Positions 26,871-34,473 of a stretch of 55,172 nt of DNA are shown here, one piece after another (position 1 is the stretch's first letter; the number at the start of each line of letters is the position of its first letter). The stretch comes from DATCIH01 sp036507955 (GTDB lineage: Bacteria > Bacillota > Clostridia > Clostridiales > Clostridiaceae), in NCBI GenBank assembly GCA_036507955.1, contig DATCIH010000092.1:1-55172 (forward strand). The letters run 5' to 3'. The position numbers and the translations under genes were made by a program. The notes under the pieces were generated by a model that was not told where the DNA came from, did no database searches, and worked only from the letters and a program-made list of their open reading frames with translations.

Positions 26871-26923
26871 ATTATAATAATATATACCTCGCCTGTCAAT
26901 GTATATATTATTAATATATACAT
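26871..26923 (-). promoter_or_regulatory. Consensus promoter and 25-bp palindrome of PadR operon 2
   Basis: Minus strand: TTGACA (26899-26894), 17 bases, TATAAT (26876-26871). A perfect 25-base palindrome (ATGTATATATTA-T-TAATATATACAT, 26899-26923) abuts and overlaps the first base of the -35 box, a natural place for PadR to block RNA polymerase. Confidence 0.8.
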
Positions 26924-26951
26924 CCCTCATCATATTATATATTATGGTACA

Positions 26952-26981
26952 AGAAACCACAGGGCTACCCCTGTGGTTTCT
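26952..26981 (-). terminator. Hairpin after the methyltransferase gene
   Basis: A perfect 13-bp stem (AGAAACCACAGGG / CCCTGTGGTTTCT) with a CTAC loop, 46 bases after the stop codon. The U-tract is poor. Confidence 0.65.
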
Positions 26982-27027
26982 ACTATTTGTTTTTATGACG
27001 TTATATGTATTGCTCTTATTTACAGAA

Positions 27028-27591
27028 TCAAACTTTTTTACTGGCATACACTCCTGACCTTTTCTCACCTATAAAAACATAGTAACCCTCAATTTCTATA
27101 ATTCTAACCCCACCGAATATTGCTATAATTTTATTTTTGTACCAGTCCTTTCTTTTTGTAACCATAACAAGTTTACCCCCAAGAACTAAACGGTTGAAGC
27201 CCTTTTCTATAAACTCCTTAGGTACTGAAAAATCTACATGATAGGGTGGATTAGATAAAATTAATGTAAAATCTTTTTCATCTATCCCTTTAAAGCCATT
27301 ACTTTCATAAAGTTTTATACCACTTGTATCATTTAGTTCTATATTTACCTTTGCTAAATCTAAGCTAGTCTTGTTAATATCAGACATATAGACTCTATCT
27401 GCACCGATTAATTTTGCTGCAAATATACCAACCAGCCCATAACCACAACCTAAATCTAGAACCTTATCCTCCTTAGAAAACTCTACTTGAGATAACATAG
27501 CTAGAGTTCCCTTATCCGCATTTGAAGGTGAAAATACTGTTGCTTCAGTTTCAAACTGCATTTCTATATCTTTTAATTTTATATTAATCAT
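27028..27591 (-). CDS. RsmC-like class I SAM-dependent methyltransferase
   Basis: 187 aa, a single methyltransferase-small domain. The SAM loop is VLDLGCGYGLVGIFAAK, followed by the acidic YMSDINK ribose contact and the catalytic NPPYHVD, the motif of N6-adenine or N2-guanine methylases acting on RNA, DNA or protein Gln. The length fits the RsmC/YbxB group that methylates 16S rRNA guanines, which is the best guess. Its ATG overlaps the stop of the preceding C_GCAxxG_C_C gene by 4 bases (ATGA). Confidence 0.85.
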   Translation of the reverse strand: MINIKLKDIEMQFETEATVFSPSNADKGTLAMLSQVEFSKEDKVLDLGCGYGLVGIFAAKLIGADRVYMSDINKTSLDLAKVNIELNDTSGIKLYESNGFKGIDEKDFTLILSNPPYHVDFSVPKEFIEKGFNRLVLGGKLVMVTKRKDWYKNKIIAIFGGVRIIEIEGYYVFIGEKRSGVYASKKV

Positions 27592-28010
27592 AAATCCTCC
27601 AGCCTTAAATTTTTCTCTCTTAATATGATTTCTTCTAATATACTTCCAGCTACTTCAACCATAGCAAAGCATCTCTTTTCGTTATTTCTATATTTTTCCT
27701 TTAAGCTTCTACAATTATCCGTGCCTAGAGCTACATTAAATTTATCAAAGAATTCTTTGGTTAAGTTTTTCATTCTATCACTTTCATGTCCCCTGTCTGT
27801 AGTAAAAAGTATAGATAAAACTGCTAAAGAACCTGTTATTGCTCCACATACGCTTTCAATAGCCATACCACCGCCAAAAGCAGCCATAGTCTTTAAGGTT
27901 TCCTTCTTAAGCTCCATATTATATTCATCGTTTGCTGCATAAAGCATAGTTTCGGCACAATTTAAATCATAAGCCTTATCGTAATATTTTTGAACCTTTT
28001 CATTTAACAT
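27588..28010 (-). CDS. C_GCAxxG_C_C family redox/metal protein
   Basis: 140 aa. The family cysteines are visible: DLNCAETML near the N-terminus, SVCGAITGSLAVL in the centre, DNCRSLKEKYRNNEKRCFAMV near the C-terminus, the pattern the family is named for. Members are thought to bind a metal or cluster and occur next to redox enzymes or transporters; no firm function is known. ATGA overlap with the methyltransferase gene shows co-translation. Confidence 0.85.
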   Translation of the reverse strand: MLNEKVQKYYDKAYDLNCAETMLYAANDEYNMELKKETLKTMAAFGGGMAIESVCGAITGSLAVLSILFTTDRGHESDRMKNLTKEFFDKFNVALGTDNCRSLKEKYRNNEKRCFAMVEVAGSILEEIILREKNLRLEDL

Positions 28011-28057
28011 ACTATTACCTTCCTTTTATTAATATTTCTACTATCTCATAAAAAAAA

Positions 28058-28088
28058 AGACAAGTATATGCTACTTATCCTATTGTCT
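28058..28088 (-). terminator. Probable terminator after the 155-aa membrane protein
   Basis: The minus strand has AGACAA...TTGTCT pairing (or the inner AAGTA/TACTT) followed by eight or more T residues. The stop codon of the gene lies inside the stem. Confidence 0.55.
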
Positions 28089-28547
28089 TCTTATCTTCAT
28101 TTTTTTCATTTGCTCTTCAACCATTCCTATATCCCTCATATTTATCATCATACTATAAGCTTTTTTATCTTTTCTTCCTATAATTAGTTTACCATTTTTA
28201 ATTCTATAAGCTATAATATCTTCCTTACTCGTATAAAACGGTAATCTAGGCACAGATATACCTTTATCTCCAAAATAAATTCTTGAATTGATATAAAGGC
28301 AATTAAATAATAATCCATTAATTAAATTTAATAAATTAACAGATCCGGATATCGTAGTACTTAAAAATTGAAGTAAAATTTGCATTGTTCCTATGGCTAA
28401 AAATAATATACTTCCTCGTAAAAATTTTGACCTGCCTGATTTTTTTCCAATTAATCTTCTTGATATCATTGTGGCTATAATAAACGCTAGAATTCCCATG
28501 TCAATTATGCTGGTAATAACAAAATCTGTAGCTTCTGAACCAAACAA
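28080..28547 (-). CDS. Small membrane protein with DUF5673-like C-terminus
   Basis: 155 aa with three hydrophobic segments in the first 95 residues, then a soluble tail with strand-forming sequence (ISVPRLPFYTSKEDIIAYRI, GKLIIGRKDKKAYSMMIN) and MVEEQMKKMK. The tail is reminiscent of DUF5673/PH-like membrane proteins of Firmicutes. The start is TTG with AGGGGA upstream. It lies 64 bases after the 182-aa gene on the same strand. Function unknown. Confidence 0.6.
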   Translation of the reverse strand: MFGSEATDFVITSIIDMGILAFIIATMISRRLIGKKSGRSKFLRGSILFLAIGTMQILLQFLSTTISGSVNLLNLINGLLFNCLYINSRIYFGDKGISVPRLPFYTSKEDIIAYRIKNGKLIIGRKDKKAYSMMINMRDIGMVEEQMKKMKIRRQ

Positions 28548-28611
28548 TAAAATTTCCCCTTTATAATTTAATATTTTCTTTAAAAGTACATTATAACATA
28601 TTAGATAATTT

Positions 28612-29145
28612 CTATTTTATATACTTTTTCCCATTTACAATATGAAAAGAACGAATTATTTTAGGTATAGCTTTTATCTTTTCACTTTTTAGGGATACTC
28701 CCTTTATGTCTCCTAGTATAGCTTTCAATTCCTGTTTATCCTTATCAGCATAATTATATAAGTTCAGCTTTATTTTGCTTTTATCCTTAAAGGATATCTC
28801 TATGACATTATCCCACTTAGGGGTATATATTTCAATAATATCCTTGATAAGAAATATTTTAGGCTTCAGAAAAAACCCATAGGGAATAATTATATCTTCA
28901 GCACTAATAGAAAGGTCACTGATTTTCTTCTTCTTTAATACATAGTCCTTATATATATCATAATAAAGTAATCCTATAATTAAAATCGAGGATATTACCA
29001 ATATGACAAGAGAACCCTCTGTATGTTTTTCTGTACTAATAAAAGATCTAACTACAGTAAATAACCATATAATTGCTATTATGAAATCTGCAATTATGTT
29101 AGCCTTTTTTCTTTGTAAATTAAAATTTTTGTATTCATTACTCAA
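28612..29145 (-). CDS. Two-helix membrane protein with PH-like domain, unknown function
   Basis: 177 aa from the preferred TTG at 29145, which has GGGGGG 7 bases upstream; an ATG at 29160 would put that G-run inside the coding region. Two membrane helices lie at about 18-65, then a domain of beta strands (ISAEDIIIPYGFFLKPKIFL, IIEIYTPKWDNVIEISF, KIKLNLYNYADKDKQELKAI) that resembles bacterial PH-like regions. It may form a pair with the following 155-aa membrane protein. No family assignment is certain. Confidence 0.6.
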   Translation of the reverse strand: MSNEYKNFNLQRKKANIIADFIIAIIWLFTVVRSFISTEKHTEGSLVILVISSILIIGLLYYDIYKDYVLKKKKISDLSISAEDIIIPYGFFLKPKIFLIKDIIEIYTPKWDNVIEISFKDKSKIKLNLYNYADKDKQELKAILGDIKGVSLKSEKIKAIPKIIRSFHIVNGKKYIK

Positions 29146-29275
29146 TTTATAACCCCCCATTAGCTTTTCTTTAATAAAATATGCTTAATCCGATTAAATT
29201 CTCGTATAATTTTACTTATATTAATATTATACCAGATAGAATTAAACTTTTCATTAAATAATAATTTTGGAAGCA

Positions 29276-29306
29276 AAATCCCTGGAGGATTATCCTCCAG
29301 GGATTT
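29276..29306 (-). terminator. Terminator of the GntR/ABC operon
   Basis: A perfect 14-bp stem (AAATCCCTGGAGGA / TCCTCCAGGGATTT) with a TTA loop, 14 bases after the last permease stop. Confidence 0.85.
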
Positions 29307-29320
29307 AATGATTTTACTAA

Positions 29321-30298
29321 TTACTGAATATCACGTTTATTGAAAGTATAATAGCCTGCTATTAAAAATATTACTGAATATATAGCTGACATTATAAGAG
29401 CAAATCCTAAAGTTGTATTTTGGATATCAGTAATTATATAGAATGATAGTGTTGGTGTTGCAAAGGGTAGAAATTTACCCCAGCTAAATAAAGAAGAAAG
29501 AAAACTTATTAGGTTTGCACCAGCAAGGAGCATAAAAAGTGAAAAGCCGGTTGCAATAGAACGAGATCTAAATATTGCAGACAATGCAAATGCGAATATT
29601 ACATAAACTAGTATCTGTAATAAATCTAAGGCGTAGATTATCAATGTTCTAATAACTGCAGGTATATATACGATACTGCTTCCAGTCCAGAGCATTTCTT
29701 TAGCACCTAAATTGTTAAAGCCAGATAATAACCCCGTCAATAAAAAACTCAATATAAAGGTTACGCCTAACAGTACAATTCCATAAAATAAAGAGGCTAT
29801 AAACTTAGCAGTTAATATTTGGCTTCTACTGTAAGGCCTTGGGATCATCATCTTCATAGTGCCCTCAGTAAATTCTCCTGCCACATTAGCTGAACAGGCT
29901 ATTATTAATAGTAAGGCTATAATCTGACTAAAGTTATTAGTAGAAATCTTTGACCATACATTTTGTTTGGTCTCTGGTTTTATATCATGAGCTACAATAT
30001 ATTCTTCCTGAGCTATAGCTTTTTTAAGGGATTTAATTTGCTCATTTTTCTTTGCACTAGTATCTTTCTCTAACTGTGCTAGGGCAAGCTTATCCCCTTC
30101 CAGCTGCTTTTGAGTATCTTCTTTCCAAGTAGCTGAAACCTTGTTATCCGTGGATATATTTTGTGATACATTGTAATATTTCATTATACCAAAGGCTAAT
30201 AAAATTATTCCTACTAATACAATCAACATTACTTTTGTAGATAATCTCTTCCACATTTTAAAATTTTCAATTGAAACGAGATTTAAAAAACTTTTCAT
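29321..30298 (-). CDS. ABC-2 type permease, bacitracin-exporter-like
   Basis: 325 aa. One membrane helix near the N-terminus (18-40), then a 75-residue extracytoplasmic Lys/Glu-rich coiled-coil-like loop, then five more helices including ATLALLLIIACSANVAGEF-like and TIMMMIPRPYSRSQILTAKF (the typical EFTEGTMKMMIPRPYSR coupling segment). It pairs with the ATPase gene directly upstream (1-base gap). Lantibiotic or bacitracin efflux is typical for this class; the actual substrate is unknown. Confidence 0.88.
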   Translation of the reverse strand: MKSFLNLVSIENFKMWKRLSTKVMLIVLVGIILLAFGIMKYYNVSQNISTDNKVSATWKEDTQKQLEGDKLALAQLEKDTSAKKNEQIKSLKKAIAQEEYIVAHDIKPETKQNVWSKISTNNFSQIIALLLIIACSANVAGEFTEGTMKMMIPRPYSRSQILTAKFIASLFYGIVLLGVTFILSFLLTGLLSGFNNLGAKEMLWTGSSIVYIPAVIRTLIIYALDLLQILVYVIFAFALSAIFRSRSIATGFSLFMLLAGANLISFLSSLFSWGKFLPFATPTLSFYIITDIQNTTLGFALIMSAIYSVIFLIAGYYTFNKRDIQ

Positions 30299-30299
30299 A

Positions 30300-31223
30300 T
30301 TATTTGTCCCCCCCAGTCAGTACCATAAATACATCTTCAAGTGACTGATTTTCCTTTTTGTCCATGGCAAGAATTCCAATGTTTGCATTAGTAAATAGCT
30401 TTATTATTTCAGGAACCCTCTCTGGTTCTACTTCAGCATGTATGCCATCTCCTAATATATTACTCTCTATATTGTTTTCATTTAAAATTACGAGAGCTTT
30501 TTCATTATTATCTGTTTTATATATTAAGCTAGTTGTTTTACCTGTCTGAGCCATATTTATAAGTTCATCCACAGTCTTAACAGTGACTATTTTACCCTTA
30601 TTTATGATACATACCGTATCACACATTTGTTGCATCTCGCCTAATATATGGCTAGATACAAAAACAGCTAAACCAGTCTCATTTGCAAGTTTGCGAAGAA
30701 GCTCTCTTAGTTCCTTTATTCCTGCAGGGTCTAGTCCATTAGTTGGCTCATCAAGAATAAGTAGCTTTGGACTATGAAGAAGAGCTTGTGCTACTCCTAA
30801 ACGTTGTTTCATACCGAGGGAATAGGTTTTAACTTTATCCTTAATAGCAACTTCAAGATCAACTATCTTTACAACTTCCATGATTCTTTCTTCTGTAACA
30901 TTGTCATACATTCTTGCAAAAACTCGTAGATTGTCAAGGCCTGACATATATTTATATAGGTCTGGGTTTTCAACAATGCATCCTATATTTTTCATTGCCT
31001 CCTTGAAATCACCTTTAACTGAATGACCACTTATAAAAATATTACCTGCAGTAATACTTGAAAGTCCAACTATCATTTTAATTGTTGTAGACTTTCCAGC
31101 ACCATTTGGGCCAAGAAATCCAAATATTTCTCCTTCCTTAAGCTCTAAGGTTATATCTGATACAATTGTGCGTTTGCCTATTACTTTTTTTAGGCCTTCT
31201 GTCTTTAAGACTACTTCTGACAT
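30300..31223 (-). CDS. ABC transporter ATPase, BcrA-like
   Basis: 307 aa. Walker A GPNGAGKSTT, Q-loop, signature YSLGMKQRLGVAQAL, Walker B LLILDEPTNGLDPAG and the H-loop SSHILGEMQQ are all intact. The C-terminal 90 residues form the regulatory extension common to BcrA-type ATPases. AGGAGGG precedes the ATG. It partners the 325-aa permease downstream and follows the GntR/ABC pair by 32 bases, in the same operon. Confidence 0.93.
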   Translation of the reverse strand: MSEVVLKTEGLKKVIGKRTIVSDITLELKEGEIFGFLGPNGAGKSTTIKMIVGLSSITAGNIFISGHSVKGDFKEAMKNIGCIVENPDLYKYMSGLDNLRVFARMYDNVTEERIMEVVKIVDLEVAIKDKVKTYSLGMKQRLGVAQALLHSPKLLILDEPTNGLDPAGIKELRELLRKLANETGLAVFVSSHILGEMQQMCDTVCIINKGKIVTVKTVDELINMAQTGKTTSLIYKTDNNEKALVILNENNIESNILGDGIHAEVEPERVPEIIKLFTNANIGILAMDKKENQSLEDVFMVLTGGDK

Positions 31224-31255
31224 AATTCCCTCCTATATTTTTATTTATATGAAAT

Positions 31256-32002
31256 TTATTTAAGGCTAATTTTCCTATCCATAAGATAGGCTATGGCATA
31301 AAATATTAATATACATAGGGCTATATCATAGGTGCCCTGTATAATTATAGACTTAACTGTAAATATTTGAAAATCGGTTGAATTTACTGAGCCAATTGAG
31401 CCTAAGCTTCTAAATTTTCCAGTAAATAATAATACGAATACACCATTTAATATATCAATAATAAAATAAGTTGCAAAACCAGCTAATACCCCAAATTTCC
31501 TCCAAATGGATAGCTTTGAAACAGAAATCGAAAGGAATATAACCAGTATGGAAAGAATCAATTCAATAAAATATACAATTATGACTAGTCCTAAAAGTAA
31601 ACCGTTATGATTAAAGACTTTATCCACTAAACCCATTAAATTGTTATTTCCAGTCATGGTATAGGCTAATAAGGCAGAGGGTACAACTATAATAAGTAGA
31701 GCTCCTATCCATATAATTCCTGTTAATAACTTTGACAATAATAAGATATTTCCCTCACAAGGGAGCGTGAACATTAGATATCCCTCTGTATTAAATAAAT
31801 TTGAATTAAATCTTTGAAATAATGTCATAGCAGTAATTACTGCTAATGCTATTATTGCAATTGCGAAAAAAGGTTGAATTATAAAATCCTTATCTCTTAA
31901 AAACAAAATAGCAACAGCTGCTAAAATAATGTATAAAGAAAATATAGCAACAAACTTAGTATAACAAGCCTTGATTTCATATTTTATAAGCTTTATAAGC
32001 AT
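31256..32002 (-). CDS. ABC-2 type permease, YtrC/YtrD-like
   Basis: 248 aa with six predicted membrane helices (MLIKLIKYEIKACYTKF start, then helices near 22-40, 45-65, 95-120, 140-165, 170-195, 220-240). It overlaps the ATPase gene by 10 bases. Together with the GntR gene it makes a classical Ytr-type cassette. Substrate unknown. Confidence 0.85.
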   Translation of the reverse strand: MLIKLIKYEIKACYTKFVAIFSLYIILAAVAILFLRDKDFIIQPFFAIAIIALAVITAMTLFQRFNSNLFNTEGYLMFTLPCEGNILLLSKLLTGIIWIGALLIIVVPSALLAYTMTGNNNLMGLVDKVFNHNGLLLGLVIIVYFIELILSILVIFLSISVSKLSIWRKFGVLAGFATYFIIDILNGVFVLLFTGKFRSLGSIGSVNSTDFQIFTVKSIIIQGTYDIALCILIFYAIAYLMDRKISLK

Positions 32003-32694
32003 TTGAAAACCTCCCTAAAGAGTTCATCCATAGACTTACCATATTCTGAGCGAATATTGTCCACTTCATCATGAATAAATATCTTGCCCTCCTTAAGCAT
32101 AATAACCTCATCAAATACTCTTTCTACATCTTGAATTAACTGAGTTGATAAAAGCACTGTACTTTTTTCATTATAATTAGTCAATATTGTATCAATAATA
32201 ACATCCCTAGCGGCTGGATCAACTCCCCCTAAAGGTTCATCTAAAAGATACAACCTAGCTCTTCTTGACATAACTATAACCAACTGGACCTTTTCGTAGG
32301 TACCCTTAGATAACTTACTCACATTTAAACCTAGCTCAATATTTAATCTTTTTAGCAGTTCCAGGGCTTTGCTCTTATCAAAGTCAGCATAAAAGTCACT
32401 GAACATGTCAACTACGTCCCTTACTTTCATCCAAGAGCTTAAATATGTTTTATCAGGAAGATATGAAACTATGGCTTTTGTATAGGCTCCGGGAGCATGT
32501 CCTTCTATTAAAACTGAACCCTCATATCCCTTCATTATCCCAGCTAATATTTTTATCAGTGTAGTTTTTCCTGAACCATTAGGTCCTAAAAGGCCCACTA
32601 TTTTGCCTTCAGATAAATTAAAGGATAAAGAATCTAAGGCAAGCTTACCCTCGTATTTCTTTGTCAGTGCCTCAATTTCAATCAAATTATTCAT
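31993..32694 (-). CDS. ABC transporter ATPase, YtrB-like
   Basis: 233 aa. Walker A GPNGSGKTT, signature LSKGTYEKVQLVIVMSR, Walker B LYLLDEPLGGVDPAARD and a switch Gln (STQLIQDVERV) in place of the usual His. The signature reads LSKGTYEK rather than LSGGQ, normal for this subgroup. Its start overlaps the GntR stop by 8 bases. Second gene of the operon. Confidence 0.92.
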   Translation of the reverse strand: MNNLIEIEALTKKYEGKLALDSLSFNLSEGKIVGLLGPNGSGKTTLIKILAGIMKGYEGSVLIEGHAPGAYTKAIVSYLPDKTYLSSWMKVRDVVDMFSDFYADFDKSKALELLKRLNIELGLNVSKLSKGTYEKVQLVIVMSRRARLYLLDEPLGGVDPAARDVIIDTILTNYNEKSTVLLSTQLIQDVERVFDEVIMLKEGKIFIHDEVDNIRSEYGKSMDELFREVFKCL

Positions 32695-33058
32695 TACTAT
32701 CCTCCATAAACCCTTCTACAAGCCTTATTATATCAGCCTTAGTAAAGCCGGATTTCTGCATTAGTACTACAAATTCTGCCACCTTGCTCCTTACTGATTC
32801 TTCCTTAATTCTACTTATAAGTACAGAATCCGTTGTTATAAATCTACCAGCTGTTCTTTCAGTATACATAAGTCCCTCCCTCTCCAGTTCTGCAAATGCT
32901 CTTTGCATTGTATTAGGGTTAACCCCCATAAACTGGGCTAACTCTCTAACGCTCTCTATCTTATCCCCGGGACCTCTTTCTCCTGAAACTATCTGTCTTT
33001 TAATTTCTTCCATAATCTGTAGATATATTGGAATGGTGGGATTAAACTCATATTTCAT
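32687..33058 (-). CDS. GntR-family regulator, YtrA subfamily
   Basis: 123 aa. GntR winged helix: PIYLQIMEEIKRQIVSGERG, ELAQFMGVNPNTMQRAFAEL, GLMYTERTAGRFIT, and a short C-terminal helical tail of the YtrA type (no sugar-binding domain). AGGAGGG abuts the ATG at 33064 but is 6 bases from that at 33058, so the latter is chosen. First gene of a five-gene operon with two ABC exporters. It most likely binds the dyad directly upstream of its own start and responds to cell-wall antibiotics, as in YtrA. Confidence 0.9.
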   Translation of the reverse strand: MKYEFNPTIPIYLQIMEEIKRQIVSGERGPGDKIESVRELAQFMGVNPNTMQRAFAELEREGLMYTERTAGRFITTDSVLISRIKEESVRSKVAEFVVLMQKSGFTKADIIRLVEGFMEDSNE

Positions 33059-33081
33059 AGACATCCCTCCTAAAAATTAGC

Positions 33082-33137
33082 GTATTATTGTATTAATAGC
33101 TCAATACAATAATACTACCTAAAGATTAGTCTGTCAA
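33082..33137 (-). promoter_or_regulatory. GntR operon promoter with overlapping 13-bp operator dyad
   Basis: Minus strand: TTGACA (33137-33132), 17 bases, TATTAT (33114-33109). A perfect 13-bp inverted repeat (GTATTATTGTATT / AATACAATAATAC, 8-base spacer, 33082-33115) covers the -10 box and the transcription start, where a YtrA-type GntR would block transcription. Confidence 0.85.
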
Positions 33138-33375
33138 GAATGTTTTTTAGTTTCATAAAAAATAAATCAGCTTTCATCATATATTAACATAATATACCTA
33201 TTTATGCTAATTTAACATTAAATTATAAATACAATGTTTATAGCCTTAATTAGGAAGTGTTTAAACTGACTTCCTTCTGCACTTCCTATTCCTCCTAATG
33301 TATACAACTATGGTATCATATATATATGTGTTACGGCATATATAGTGAATTTTTCTTATTATCGGAGGCATAAAA
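33138..33375. other. Intergenic region before the ClC remnant
   Basis: About 240 bases of AT-rich DNA holding short hairpin-like stretches around 33255-33290 (GGAAGTG / CACTTCC) and the ribosome site of the ClC gene (CGGAGG before 33376). No gene or RNA family is recognised. Confidence 0.5.
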
Positions 33376-34473
33376 ATGAACGCAGAAAACAAACACAATA
33401 CCTATAATACATTATTCCACTGGCATAGCTTTAGATTAAAACTAGTATTTGAAGGGATTGGAGTGGGTACTATTACAGGTTTATTAATTGTGCTTTATCG
33501 TATTGCACTTGAAAAGGCAACCTTTCTTTTAACTGATATCTACAAAACTATATCTGTAAAGCCTATACTTGTTTTGCCTTGGATTGTGACTTTAATAATA
33601 ATAGGATATGTTGTTGGATTAATGGTTAAACATGAACCCATGATTAGTGGAAGTGGAATCCCGCAAGTGGAAGGCGTTCTACTTAGAAAACTTGATATGA
33701 TCTGGTGGAGAGTTATCCTTGGTAAATTTATTGGAGGAATTCTTTCCATAGGCTCAGGTCTTTCTTTGGGAAGAGAGGGACCTTCGGTTCAAATAGGAGC
33801 AGCAGTTGGTCAAGGGTTTAGTAAGGTGTTTAAAAGAGTGAAAATCGAAGAGAAATATCTTATGACTAGTGGAGCTAGTGCAGGACTAGCAGCTGCCTTT
33901 AATGCTCCTTTAGCTGGAGTAATGTTTGCATTAGAGGAGGTTCATAAAAACTTTTCTCCTTTAGTTTTACTTTCAGCTTTATCCGCTGCACTATCAGCTG
34001 ATTTTGTAGCCAGTGGTTACAGCTGTAGTTAGAGCGCCTATAACTGGAACCATTTTAATTACTGAAATGACAGGTTCCTTTAGTCATTTACTTTCTTTAG
34101 CTATTGTATCAATAGTTGCATATATTGTTGCAGATATTTTCTCATCAAAGCCTATTTATGAATCATTACTGGAAAAGATTTTACACAATCAAGGTGAAAA
34201 AATATCTTCCAGTAATAAGAAAAATAAGTCTATATTAGAATTCGCTGTTTTTATGGGCTCAGCTTTAGATGGCTTACAAATTAAAGAAGTAAAGTGGCCC
34301 CACATTGTTTATTAGTGGCTGTTAAGCGTGGAGAACATGAAATACTTCCTCAAGGAGCTACTGTTATTTTTCCAGGAGACTATTTGATTGTACTAACAAA
34401 TGAGGATAGGGTAGCTAAAATAAATGATGCTTTAAGGATACTTACAAGAAGCTCTGAAATATTAGATAAATAA
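33376..34473 (+). pseudogene. ClC chloride channel/antiporter with TrkA-C domain, internally deleted and frameshifted
   Basis: Three reading frames make up one ClC-type protein. The first part (33376-34032) has the N-terminal helices and the selectivity region MISGSGIPQVEG and GREGPSVQIGAAVGQ with the gating Glu. It then jumps from ADFVAS straight to TAVVRAPITGTILITEMTGS in a new frame near 34011, losing roughly 150-180 residues, including the second selectivity region with its pore motif. A second one-base shift near 34300 (CCCC run) precedes the TrkA-C tail (LLVAVKRGEHEILPQGATVI) that ends at 34473. The protein cannot function. Convergent with the CoA-disulfide reductase gene, overlapping by 12 bases. 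Confidence 0.88.

Noticed and set aside
26850..27068. 72-codon ORF between the PadR operon and the methyltransferase gene
   Set aside because: It overlaps the promoter, palindrome and terminator of neighbours, has no ribosome site and an AT-repeat composition, so it is a chance ORF.
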